Source: a virus
DNA: 20,110 nucleotides
Direction: 5' to 3' (one strand)
Virus record (IMG/VR): IMGVR_UViG_3300031670_000019
Location: 1 to 20,110 of that record
Every line of letters begins with the position of its first letter. Positions within the stretch are counted from its first letter, which is position 1. The translations under genes and the position numbers were made by a program. Shown here piece by piece: positions 14,081-20,110 of this stretch. The notes under the pieces were generated by a model, which was not told the origin of the DNA, did not search any database, and saw nothing but the letters and a program-made list of their open reading frames with translations.

Positions 14081-14830
14081 ATGGCATCGATATTGGACAT
14101 GTTCGCAGGACCCGCTGCGAGACCTTTATATAATCTATTGGGCGGCAATAGAAATATGAACTCTCAATCAAACAATAATGATCAAGGTAGTTTTTTGGGA
14201 GGAACCCCTGCGCAAATACAGCAATTCGAGAGATTTAGACCCAATCAGCAGAATGCTATAAACCAATCATTACAAATGGGATTATCTGGACTACAGAATA
14301 CGGGAAATTTAGATTTTGGTCCTATAGAACAACGAGCTATAAAAAACTTTAACACACAAATTGTGCCTTCTTTGGCAGAAAGATTTACTGCTATGGGCAG
14401 TGGTCCTAGGTCCAGTAACTATGCACCTACGATTGCAGCAGCTGGAGCGGATCTTACAGGGCAATTAGCCGCTTTGAGATCCCAATATGGATTACAGCAA
14501 CAAAATGCATTACAGAATCTATTGCAAATAGGTCTAACACCGCAGTATGAGAGTGCATATGAACAAAGATCTCCGGGATTTGCAGAATCCGCGGGGGGTC
14601 CACTATTACAAGCACTGGGTCAATCATTGCCTTACTTATTGCCTTTACTTCTAGGCGGCGCTACAGGAGGTGCTGGAGCAGCTGCGGGAGCGGGAATTTC
14701 TGCAGGATTACCGTTACTAATTAAGTTGCTACAAAGTGGATTCCAAGGTGGAGGAGAAGGGGGGACTTCATATGCGGGCAATGCATCTGTGGTACCTACG
14801 TTAATTAATATGCTAAGAGGAGGAAGATAA
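14081..14830 (+). CDS. probable DNA-ejection / internal virion protein, 249 aa
   Basis: ATG 14081 follows AAAGGAAGAC. The protein is Gln/Gly/Ala/Leu-rich and lacks Cys. Residues about 60-150 contain NQQNAINQSLQMGLSGLQNT, a FGPIEQRA block, PSLAERFTAMG and LAALRSQYGLQQQNALQNLL, a pattern I know from small internal proteins located before a large ejection protein in podovirus-like phages (Q..AL..LL..GL.....F.PIE..A...F....IP...ERF...G). Residues about 180-220 form a hydrophobic Leu/Gly/Ala stretch (LLPLLLGG...GAAAGAGISAGLPLLIKLL) that could cross a membrane, as expected for a protein helping DNA through the host envelope. It abuts the next gene with no gap. Confidence 0.6.
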   Translation: MASILDMFAGPAARPLYNLLGGNRNMNSQSNNNDQGSFLGGTPAQIQQFERFRPNQQNAINQSLQMGLSGLQNTGNLDFGPIEQRAIKNFNTQIVPSLAERFTAMGSGPRSSNYAPTIAAAGADLTGQLAALRSQYGLQQQNALQNLLQIGLTPQYESAYEQRSPGFAESAGGPLLQALGQSLPYLLPLLLGGATGGAGAAAGAGISAGLPLLIKLLQSGFQGGGEGGTSYAGNASVVPTLINMLRGGR

Positions 14831-17212
14831 ATGGCCATACAAATATTACCCAAAGTAGGATTAGCTGAAAGATTGGGTACGGCATTAGGAACAGGTTTAG
14901 GTGCAGGTATCCAAGGATTAGCGCAGAATAAACTTGCAGAAATTGAACGGCAAAAAGGAATATCTCAAACCCAAAAGGCATTAGAAGCATTAGGAGCTCC
15001 TCCTGAATTAGCATATTTACCCGAGAAATTACAACCACAAGCTTTAAAAGATATATTGCGCGGAAGAGAAGAGGGAGTATTTAATCAGGCATTAGAACAA
15101 ATACAAAGTGGTGAACCTTCGGATATAGCTTCATTGCCTGTAGGTCCCAATTTAAAAAGCAAATTGAATAAGGCTGATTTGCAAGAAAGAAAATTCAAAT
15201 ATCAGCAAGAAGCAAACAAATCATCTGAAGCAGCTAAAGCACAAAGATATATAGAAGCTGATACTAAAGCATTAAGAGACACTATATACAACTCTCATCA
15301 AGCTAGAGGTAAAACTAAGGCTATTATTGGTAGGTTTAAAGCATTAAATAGAACTGGAAAATTAGATAGAGATAAATTAGTAACCCAGATCAGTAATGTG
15401 CTTGGAATAAATGCCACCCCATTTTTAAGTGCGGATGCGATAGAATTTGAAAAATTAATATCTGAATTAATAAAAGGTGGCGTATTAAAAGATTCATTTG
15501 GATCTAGAGTTACAAATTTAGATTTGACAACATTTTTAAAATCTTTGCCATCATTATTACAGACTAAGGAAGGGAGAGAAAGAGTAATAAATAATTTAGA
15601 GATTTTAGATGAGATGGGAGATGTGCGATATAAGGCATTTCGAGAAATTATTAAAAATAATGAAAATAAAACTCCTGCTGATTTGCAATTTCTTCTTGAT
15701 GATGCTACAGAAAAAGAGATGGAAGAACTGGAGAAACTGTTTGTTTCTGGGAAACCATTGAGTTCTAGGGCTAAAAAAAAAGTAGAGAAGGAAACTAATA
15801 AAGATGCTGCAAGAGAAATAGCTACGCATCCTTCTGAGCCCACACAAAATCCATTAGCACCTACTTCATCTGCAATGCAGAATTTAGAATTACAGACTCC
15901 TACTCAGCAAGCGCCGCAATCTAGACCATTGACTCCGTTAGAGCAGATTCCTCTTTTTGGAACACATCTAGCTCCACAGGAGAAAGGAAATATAGGAGGT
16001 CTGGCAAATCTACTACAGGAGGGAGCAAGAATAGGTGGTGGGGCTGGGCTTCGAACTCTAGAATCATTGTTAGGAAATTATCCTTCATTGGCATCACTTG
16101 CATTACAGATTCCACATTCTATATTAGAAGCTACTACTGGTAAAGGCATACCGGGACATGAACAAATACAAAATTTAATTCCTTCACCAGAAACCTTACA
16201 TAAAGGGACTAAAGTATTGACTGGCAAAACATTTGAGCCGAGAACACCAGGTGAAGCTACTTTACAACGAATTACTGGAGATATAGGAACATTTTTGGGT
16301 GCAGCAACAAATCCTGCGACACTTATAAAATCGATTCCTGCTATAGGAAAACAGGGTGCCAATATAGTTAAGGCATTAGCAAAGGCTACATTATTGAGTG
16401 GAGCGGCTAATTCGATTCAGGCAATAGGAAATAGGTTGTATGAAGGGGCAGGAGATTTAGGTAAATTAATTTTTGCTTTTGGCACAGGATTATTGGGTAC
16501 TAGAAAGGGTGTAACTGAAAATATGAAGGAGGCATATAAGAATGTAGATAAACTAGGAGCTGGAAAAGCTGTATCCGGTGACATAATACAAAAAGGTGCA
16601 GAAGAATTATTAAGAAGAACTGAAACTGGTGCCGGTACGGAAGCTAAGGGTTATATTAAACCAGTATTAACTAAAATATTAAATGATTTAGAACTTACGA
16701 ACGGAAAAATTTCAGTAAATAATCTTTTAGAAATTGATAAAGATATTAATGCGAGATTAATAAAAGAAAATATACCTGCCGGAGCAGATAAATGGTTAAA
16801 TAGATTAAAGGTTTATAACGGTAGGAATCTAAATGAATTTAGCAAAGAAGCACCTGAATTTGGATCTGAATTGAAGAAGGCTAAAGAAATATTTAGGGCT
16901 ACGCATAATTCTTCTGAGGTAACTAAAAATATCAACAAATATATTGCACCGGGTACGATTGCAAATCATACTATTAAAGCGGCTTTTTCTAGAGGATTAG
17001 ATGCAAAGCATATTATGCGCGGATTGTCTGGAATTGCTATAGCTCATACAGCTGGTAAAGCATCTGATCTAGTTGATTTACTTAAACAAAGTCCGGAAGT
17101 AAGAAAATACGTAGCCAAGGCAATAGGAGCAGCTGTACTGAAACATGGTGGCCTTGCACATAAATTGATTCAAAAAGCTGAAAAGAAAGCTCGTGAATTA
17201 GGATATGATTAA
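14831..17212 (+). CDS. large probable ejection (internal virion) protein, 793 aa
   Basis: Starts at ATG 14831 immediately after the previous stop (TAA-ATG), with AGGAGGAAG upstream. The N-terminus (LAERLGTALGTGLGAGIQGL, then AQNKLAEIERQKG) is the usual start of phage ejection proteins. Residues about 100-290 are charged and helical, about 300-370 are disordered and rich in Pro, Gln and Thr, and about 385-560 are Gly/Ala-rich amphipathic segments (GGLANLLQEGARIGGGAGL and IGTFLGAATNPATLIKSIP) that could insert in membranes. The remainder is helical and basic (VAKAIGAAVLKHGGLAHKLI). No peptidoglycan hydrolase motif is seen. A run of nine A codes for KKK at about residue 315. The last bases overlap the end of a minus-strand gene. 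Confidence 0.65.
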   Translation: MAIQILPKVGLAERLGTALGTGLGAGIQGLAQNKLAEIERQKGISQTQKALEALGAPPELAYLPEKLQPQALKDILRGREEGVFNQALEQIQSGEPSDIASLPVGPNLKSKLNKADLQERKFKYQQEANKSSEAAKAQRYIEADTKALRDTIYNSHQARGKTKAIIGRFKALNRTGKLDRDKLVTQISNVLGINATPFLSADAIEFEKLISELIKGGVLKDSFGSRVTNLDLTTFLKSLPSLLQTKEGRERVINNLEILDEMGDVRYKAFREIIKNNENKTPADLQFLLDDATEKEMEELEKLFVSGKPLSSRAKKKVEKETNKDAAREIATHPSEPTQNPLAPTSSAMQNLELQTPTQQAPQSRPLTPLEQIPLFGTHLAPQEKGNIGGLANLLQEGARIGGGAGLRTLESLLGNYPSLASLALQIPHSILEATTGKGIPGHEQIQNLIPSPETLHKGTKVLTGKTFEPRTPGEATLQRITGDIGTFLGAATNPATLIKSIPAIGKQGANIVKALAKATLLSGAANSIQAIGNRLYEGAGDLGKLIFAFGTGLLGTRKGVTENMKEAYKNVDKLGAGKAVSGDIIQKGAEELLRRTETGAGTEAKGYIKPVLTKILNDLELTNGKISVNNLLEIDKDINARLIKENIPAGADKWLNRLKVYNGRNLNEFSKEAPEFGSELKKAKEIFRATHNSSEVTKNINKYIAPGTIANHTIKAAFSRGLDAKHIMRGLSGIAIAHTAGKASDLVDLLKQSPEVRKYVAKAIGAAVLKHGGLAHKLIQKAEKKARELGYD

Positions 17213-17391
17213 GGTTCTATATTCATAATATTTTCACCTGTAGCAACCACTAGCCAAAACCAGAAATATTTTGGATGAAATAAGAAGAATATTATAAGAG
17301 TTAAAATTAATATTAAACGAACAATTACTCTTAATTTTATGAAAGGTGTAGATTTATTATATCTTTTGATGAAGGTTTTAATTAAATTCAT
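17209..17391 (-). CDS. small membrane protein, 60 aa, minus strand
   Basis: Convergent with the ejection gene: its TAA (17209-17211) overlaps the other stop. The product has a basic N-terminus (KTFIKRYNK), one strong membrane segment (RLILILTLIIFFLF, residues 25-38), a short break and an aromatic hydrophobic segment (FWFWLVVA, about 43-50), then a polar tail. A holin-like or membrane-exclusion role is possible but not shown. No clear ribosome site precedes ATG 17391. T-rich DNA can imitate membrane proteins; the intact frame, basic N-terminus and membership in a minus-strand cluster argue that it is real. Confidence 0.45.
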   Translation of the reverse strand: MNLIKTFIKRYNKSTPFIKLRVIVRLILILTLIIFFLFHPKYFWFWLVVATGENIMNIEP

Positions 17392-17458
17392 AGCATCTAC
17401 AATTTGATTTGATTAATGAAAAATTGTATATTCATAAACTGTCCTAATGTTTCTTTAG

Positions 17459-17486
17459 AGCCATCTATCTCTCAGATGGCTTTTTT
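17459..17486 (+). terminator. rho-independent terminator after the ejection genes
   Basis: AGCCATCT (17459-17466) pairs with AGATGGCT (17474-17481) around a 7-nt loop, followed by TTTTTA. It faces the + strand and probably ends the ejection-protein transcript 250 bp after the stop, reading through the convergent small gene. The T tract partly overlaps the 3' end of the minus-strand gene at 17485. Confidence 0.8.
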
Positions 17487-17616
17487 ATTTTGTTTCAAAA
17501 ATGATATCGTAAAATCCTTCTATTAATTGCCAAGTACATATAGAATTATCGATATTTACTAATACATATGCTCTTTTGTTTTGAGTATCGCAATGAATAT
17601 CTCCTACTTTCCACAT
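17485..17616 (-). CDS. very small protein, 43 aa, second gene of a minus-strand pair
   Basis: ATG at 17616 lies two bases after the stop of the upstream regulator gene (17619-17621) and eight bases after AGG, so the two are translated together. The product, starting MWKVGDIHCDTQNKRAYVLV and continuing with ICTWQLIEGFYD, reads like a compact beta protein with three to four strands. I do not recognise it. The tight coupling to a ribbon-helix-helix protein recalls toxin-antitoxin pairs, but no toxin family motif is visible and 43 residues is short for one. A broken related frame may exist at 13648-13775. Confidence 0.5.
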   Translation of the reverse strand: MWKVGDIHCDTQNKRAYVLVNIDNSICTWQLIEGFYDIIFETK

Positions 17617-17618
17617 AA

Positions 17619-17846
17619 TTACCTAACGAATTTATTTACTTCACCTAATTTTTCTAATATTGCTTTAAGTACCCATTGGTTTATAGTCTCATATCCCATA
17701 CTAGCATGCATCTTAATTAGAGCATGCACTTCGGGAGACCATTTACAAATAAAGCGGCATTCTCTCTTTTTGCCGTTCGCATCTCGAAGGAGCGGTTTAT
17801 ATCTACTTTTTTTCTGTGAATTTTTTTTTTTAATTGTATTGGACAT
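17619..17846 (-). CDS. ribbon-helix-helix-type DNA-binding regulator, 75 aa
   Basis: The first 28 residues are strongly basic and probably disordered. Residues 29-36 (ECRFICKW) fit the DNA-contacting strand, 37-50 (SPEVHALIKMHASM) helix A, and 53-68 (ETINQWVLKAILEKLG) helix B of an Arc/MetJ-type dimer; the G51 turn is in the right place. Such proteins bind operators as dimers or tetramers and often repress their own promoter. The start at 17846 has GGAAAG upstream on the minus strand. Codons 5-9 lie on a run of 11 A in the mRNA. The gene is divergent from the fibre-like gene at 17954, so the 107 bp between them is the natural operator region. Confidence 0.65.
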   Translation of the reverse strand: MSNTIKKKNSQKKSRYKPLLRDANGKKRECRFICKWSPEVHALIKMHASMGYETINQWVLKAILEKLGEVNKFVR

Positions 17847-17872
17847 TCTTTATCTTTCCAAATATGAGTGAC

Positions 17873-17878
17873 ATTATA
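17873..17878 (-). promoter_or_regulatory. possible -10 box for the minus-strand regulator operon
   Basis: Read on the minus strand this is TATAAT, a perfect -10 consensus, 27 bp upstream of the regulator start at 17846. No -35 box at 16-18 bp is convincing, so the call is weak. Confidence 0.3.
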
Positions 17879-17953
17879 AATATAACAAACATGTGCTGAA
17901 TTTGCAATAAAATAATAAACGAAGTTTAATTATGGCAAAAAGAAAGGGTTTGG

Positions 17954-18664
17954 ATGAACAACTCGATACCTAATCAGGTATATGGATTCAATAATGCGCT
18001 TACAGACAACTCACCTCCGCCTATAGTGTTAAATGTATCACCTGGATCTGCGAATTTAGCCAACATTGGCAGATTATGGATCAACAAATCTTTAAATACT
18101 GCATTTATACTTACATCTATAGTGGGTGGTGAAGCTTTTTGGCAGCCATTTTCTGGGAACGCTGCATTTACTTCACTGACTGTATTTCCTGGTCCGATAT
18201 CGCTTACTGGGGTAACTGAGATAAATACGAGTGGAGTAGCTACTACCACCATAGGTAATGCGTCATCATTTGTGGATATAAATGGATCTGTATTTATAAA
18301 TTGCATAGGATCTACAAATACCAATATTAATACTACTGGTACAGGTGCTGTATTTATAGGAAACAGTACAGGAGATACAGAAATATATGGTGGTAATTTA
18401 ATTATAAACGGTACAGGAAATATAGAAATATCTGGTGGTAATTTAATTATAAATGATGGAAATGTACAGTTAGTAGATAATGGCACTGCATTTATTCTTC
18501 CCGGTCCTTCACAGATTATTTCTGGAAGTGGGACGCCTGCAAATGGGTTAGCGATAAACACGGGTGATATATACGTAAATCTAACTGGATCTACTACCAC
18601 AAATAGGCTTTATATAGCTACGGCTCCGGGGGGACCTTGGGCCACATTTACGACTAGTTCATAA
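17954..18664 (+). CDS. fibre-like virion protein, first of a tandem paralogous pair
   Basis: A 236-residue, Gly/Asn/Thr/Ile-rich beta protein starting at ATG 17954 after AAAGGG. The start is fixed by its paralogue at 18685, which aligns from the first residues (IPNQVYGFNNALT versus IPSNLVYGFNQALT). Conserved N-terminal pieces are IGRLWINKS, AFILTSIVGG and FTSLTVFPGPISLTG. The middle is a stack of short repeats of the form G-x-I-x-I-x-G, typical of beta-helical fibre shafts, including a duplicated 15-residue unit (18380-18453). The C-terminus (NTGDIYVNLTGSTTTNRLYI, then ATAPGG) is again conserved in the pair. The shared ends suggest a common attachment to the virion and a variable shaft. Confidence 0.65.
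   Translation: MNNSIPNQVYGFNNALTDNSPPPIVLNVSPGSANLANIGRLWINKSLNTAFILTSIVGGEAFWQPFSGNAAFTSLTVFPGPISLTGVTEINTSGVATTTIGNASSFVDINGSVFINCIGSTNTNINTTGTGAVFIGNSTGDTEIYGGNLIINGTGNIEISGGNLIINDGNVQLVDNGTAFILPGPSQIISGSGTPANGLAINTGDIYVNLTGSTTTNRLYIATAPGGPWATFTTSS
18380..18453 (+). repeat. two copies of a 29-bp direct repeat inside the fibre-like gene
   Basis: The segment 18380-18408 recurs at 18425-18453 with 28 of 29 bases identical and an offset of 45 bp, exactly 15 codons. It encodes GGNLIIN twice, once after EIY and once after EIS. The near identity at DNA level suggests recent duplication of one beta-helix turn. Confidence 0.85.
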
Positions 18665-18684
18665 AAATAAAAGAAAGGAAAAGG

Positions 18685-19407
18685 ATGAGTGTACAAATAC
18701 CATCGAACTTGGTGTATGGATTTAATCAGGCATTAACTGAGGCATTTCCACCACCCATTATATCTTTAAGGAATCCCACCACTAGTGACAAGACACAAAT
18801 AGGCAGAGGATGGATAAATACATCTGCGAATGATGCATTTGTATTGACCTCTATAGTAAATAACAGTGCGACTTGGATTAACGTTGGTGGCGGAGGCGGT
18901 ACATTTACTTCATTGACTGTAACTCCGGGGCCCATAAATCTTACTGGTACAACTAATATAAATACTGCAGGCGCTGCAGCGACAAATATAGGAAATATTC
19001 TTGCGGGTAATGGACCTACAACGATATTAGGTAGTGATGTAGTGATAGATGGTACCGGTATATTAGCCTTAGGAGAATTGACGGCTACTACCATAAATAT
19101 AGGAACCAGTAGTGCGGGAGCAATAAGCATAGGAAATGGTACTGCCATTACCATAACCGGAGAAACAGATGTTACGGGAGAGATAACAGCTACTGGAAAC
19201 ATAGTATCTACTGGAGGAAATCTTCTGGGAACAGCATTACAATTAGCTGGACCAATTAGTGTATTAACGGGAGCGGGTGCTCCTTCGGCAGGATTGGCAG
19301 CACAAGTGGGTGACGTGTATATAAATACGACAGCAGCTAGTGCTACCACAAGAATGTATATAGCAACTGCAGCATCGACTTGGACTAATGTATCTTGCGC
19401 TGCGTAG
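18685..19407 (+). CDS. fibre-like virion protein, second of the tandem pair
   Basis: A 240-residue protein starting at ATG 18685 after GAAAGGAAAAGG, 20 bp downstream of its paralogue. N-terminal agreement with it is strong (VYGFN.ALT, PPPI, IGR.WIN.S.N.AF.LTSIV, FTSLTV.PGPI.LTG.T.INT). The central shaft (about residues 95-190) differs, using NIGTSSAGAISIGNGTAITI and TGETDVTGEITATGN-type repeats. The C-terminus (QVGDVYINTTAAS, then RMYIATAAS) matches again. It has no Cys until the last residues. It ends in TAG. Like its neighbour it is probably an accessory tail or head fibre; binding specificity cannot be read. Confidence 0.65.
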   Translation: MSVQIPSNLVYGFNQALTEAFPPPIISLRNPTTSDKTQIGRGWINTSANDAFVLTSIVNNSATWINVGGGGGTFTSLTVTPGPINLTGTTNINTAGAAATNIGNILAGNGPTTILGSDVVIDGTGILALGELTATTINIGTSSAGAISIGNGTAITITGETDVTGEITATGNIVSTGGNLLGTALQLAGPISVLTGAGAPSAGLAAQVGDVYINTTAASATTRMYIATAASTWTNVSCAA

Positions 19408-19428
19408 ATTAAACTTAAAGGATAAAAC

Positions 19429-19629
19429 ATGACAATTAAATCATTTATAGCAATAGAAGTAACAAAGAACGATAGATTATATCAATTCTTTATACCTGCG
19501 GGTGCGCCATATGGGGAAACATATGATGCATTATTCAAATGCTTAGAGGATGTGAGTGAGATGCAGAAACTTAGTATAGAGCAGGCAAAGAGTCAGAATC
19601 CTAATAATTCTACAGAGGCAAAAGTATGA
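19429..19629 (+). CDS. small conserved phage protein, 66 aa
   Basis: ATG 19429 follows AAAGGATAAAAC, in a leader like those at 1262 and 4330. The first 40 residues (IKSFIAIEVTKNDRLYQFFI followed by PAGAPYGETYDALFKCLED) match the shape of a short protein I know from many podovirus-like genomes (F.AIEV.KN.R.Y.F..P.GAP.GE.YDA), where no function is assigned. The C-terminus is helical and polar. It overlaps the next gene by four bases (ATGA). Confidence 0.6.
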   Translation: MTIKSFIAIEVTKNDRLYQFFIPAGAPYGETYDALFKCLEDVSEMQKLSIEQAKSQNPNNSTEAKV

Positions 19630-19976
19630 CAGCAGGCATGAGGGTATTTGCTGAGCCTTTGCGATCGCTGGCGGCAGCATCTGTTGTGGTGGGTTATACG
19701 GCCATAGGGGATCCTTTAGTATATCCAATGAGGATTATGTTAGTGCAGAACTTAACAAATGCGCAAGTGGTATTTTCTCTTGACGGGGTGAATGATCATT
19801 TCACGTTGCCAGCAGGTGGCTTTATATTATTAGATTTACAAGCTAACAATATTGTTAAAGAAGGATGGAATATAGCTGCACAGACTACATTTTATGTGAA
19901 GAGAGTAGCGACACCAACAGCAGGTAATGTTTATGTATCTTCTTTTTATGGTACTGCATTTTCTATGATGGGATGA
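19626..19976 (+). CDS. conserved phage tail-region protein, 116 aa
   Basis: Starts at ATG 19626 in an ATGA overlap; a second in-frame ATG at 19638 is possible. The protein is a single beta-rich domain: PLRSLAAASVVVGYTAIGDP, then VYPMRIMLVQNLTNAQVVFS, then GGFILLDLQANN and FYVKRVATPTAGNVYVSSFY. This order (R.L.......Y..IG.P.....RI...QN.T...V..S.DG......LPAG.F..LD......G.......FYVK......G.VYVS..Y) is common among small proteins encoded beside fibre genes of short-tailed phages. The function is not established; a virion component is likely from position and fold. Confidence 0.6.
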   Translation: MTAGMRVFAEPLRSLAAASVVVGYTAIGDPLVYPMRIMLVQNLTNAQVVFSLDGVNDHFTLPAGGFILLDLQANNIVKEGWNIAAQTTFYVKRVATPTAGNVYVSSFYGTAFSMMG

Positions 19977-20001
19977 ATTTAAATACGAAAGTGAGAACAC
20001 G

Positions 20002-20110
20002 ATGAGTCAATCGGGTGCATATGGGGGAGGATCTACTCCTCCTACTGGCAGTATATTAACTTTAACAGGAAATGATGCAGTAGCAGTAGGACCTAATGTA
20101 GCAGGTAATA
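20002..20110 (+). CDS. 5' end of a fibre-like protein, cut by the window edge
   Basis: ATG 20002 opens a frame that is still open at the right edge (36 codons). The product begins MSQSGAYGGGSTPPTGSILT and continues LTGNDAVAVGPNVAGN, a Gly/Thr/Val pattern seen at the start of many phage tail-fibre or tail-spike-like proteins in which T-G-N repeats form beta turns. The ribosome site is weak (AGTGAGAA). It continues the fibre cluster. Confidence 0.6.
   Translation, partial: MSQSGAYGGGSTPPTGSILTLTGNDAVAVGPNVAGN

Noticed and set aside
15773-15782. Run of nine A in the ejection-protein gene as a programmed frameshift site
   Set aside because: The alternative frames close soon after and no overlapping product of interest exists; such runs are expected in AT-rich Lys codons.
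15298-15843. 181-codon minus-strand frame
   Set aside because: It is a shadow of the ejection-protein gene, with a Ser/Leu/Phe-rich product of no recognisable kind.
17932-17973. 13-residue frame MAKRKGLDEQLDT overlapping the fibre-like start
   Set aside because: No ribosome site is seen and it overlaps a start that is fixed by a paralogue; it may be a trace of an older gene but cannot be supported.
17974-19430. Two long minus-strand frames (208 and 234 codons) opposite the fibre-like genes
   Set aside because: They follow the repeats of the + strand genes, have no ribosome sites and give Pro/Val-rich low-complexity products; codon bias of the fibre genes explains them.
1-20110. Prophage attachment sites, integrase, or complete tRNA genes
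   Set aside because: No integrase-like protein, direct-repeat pair or tRNA cloverleaf is visible in the window.

Overview
The window is a stretch of the virion-structure region of a tailed double-stranded DNA phage or prophage. It is AT-rich (about one third GC by eye). Genes are packed almost entirely on the + strand, often overlap by a few bases, and usually carry AAGGA/GGAG-type ribosome binding sites. TAA, TAG and TGA are all used as stops. The gene set (scaffold-like protein, N4-gp56-type major capsid protein, head-tail connector-like proteins, a P22 gp10-like tail protein, two probable ejection proteins, several fibre-like proteins and no visible tail-tube, sheath or tape-measure gene) points to a short-tailed (podovirus-like) phage. 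The host cannot be fixed from the sequence; an AT-rich Gram-negative-like bacterium is a guess.

Layout. 1-1110: 3' end of a small conserved phage gene, a free-standing HNH-like putative homing endonuclease, a small basic DUF6496-like gene and a terminator. 1262-4152: small unknown genes, a conserved phage protein and the scaffold-like gene. 4181-4293: a terminator merging into four tandem RNA-like repeats. 4330-6254: the major capsid gene, split by two related group I introns around a 38-nt exon; the first intron carries a LAGLIDADG endonuclease gene on the opposite strand. 6263-9356: a second abundant virion protein, a terminator and head/connector genes. 9360-10793: two small Cys-containing proteins, a tail-fibre-like protein and the remnant of an HNH endonuclease. 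10775-13557: tail genes. 13558-14080: non-coding, with several hairpins and inverted repeats. 14081-17212: two probable ejection proteins. 17209-17846: three small genes on the minus strand, including a ribbon-helix-helix regulator. 17954-20110: a tandem pair of fibre-like paralogues, two small conserved phage genes and the start of another fibre-like gene.

How the parts work together. The scaffold and capsid proteins build the prohead, the connector and gp10-like proteins close and stabilise it, the two glycine/alanine-rich proteins probably leave with the DNA, and the fibre-like proteins contact the host. Capsid production would need two successive group I splicing events across an exon of 38 nt. 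The splice sites can be placed to the base from P1, P10, the terminal G and the reading frame, giving a 316-residue capsid protein. Mobile DNA is prominent: two introns, one intron-borne endonuclease, one free-standing HNH-like endonuclease and one dead HNH fragment.
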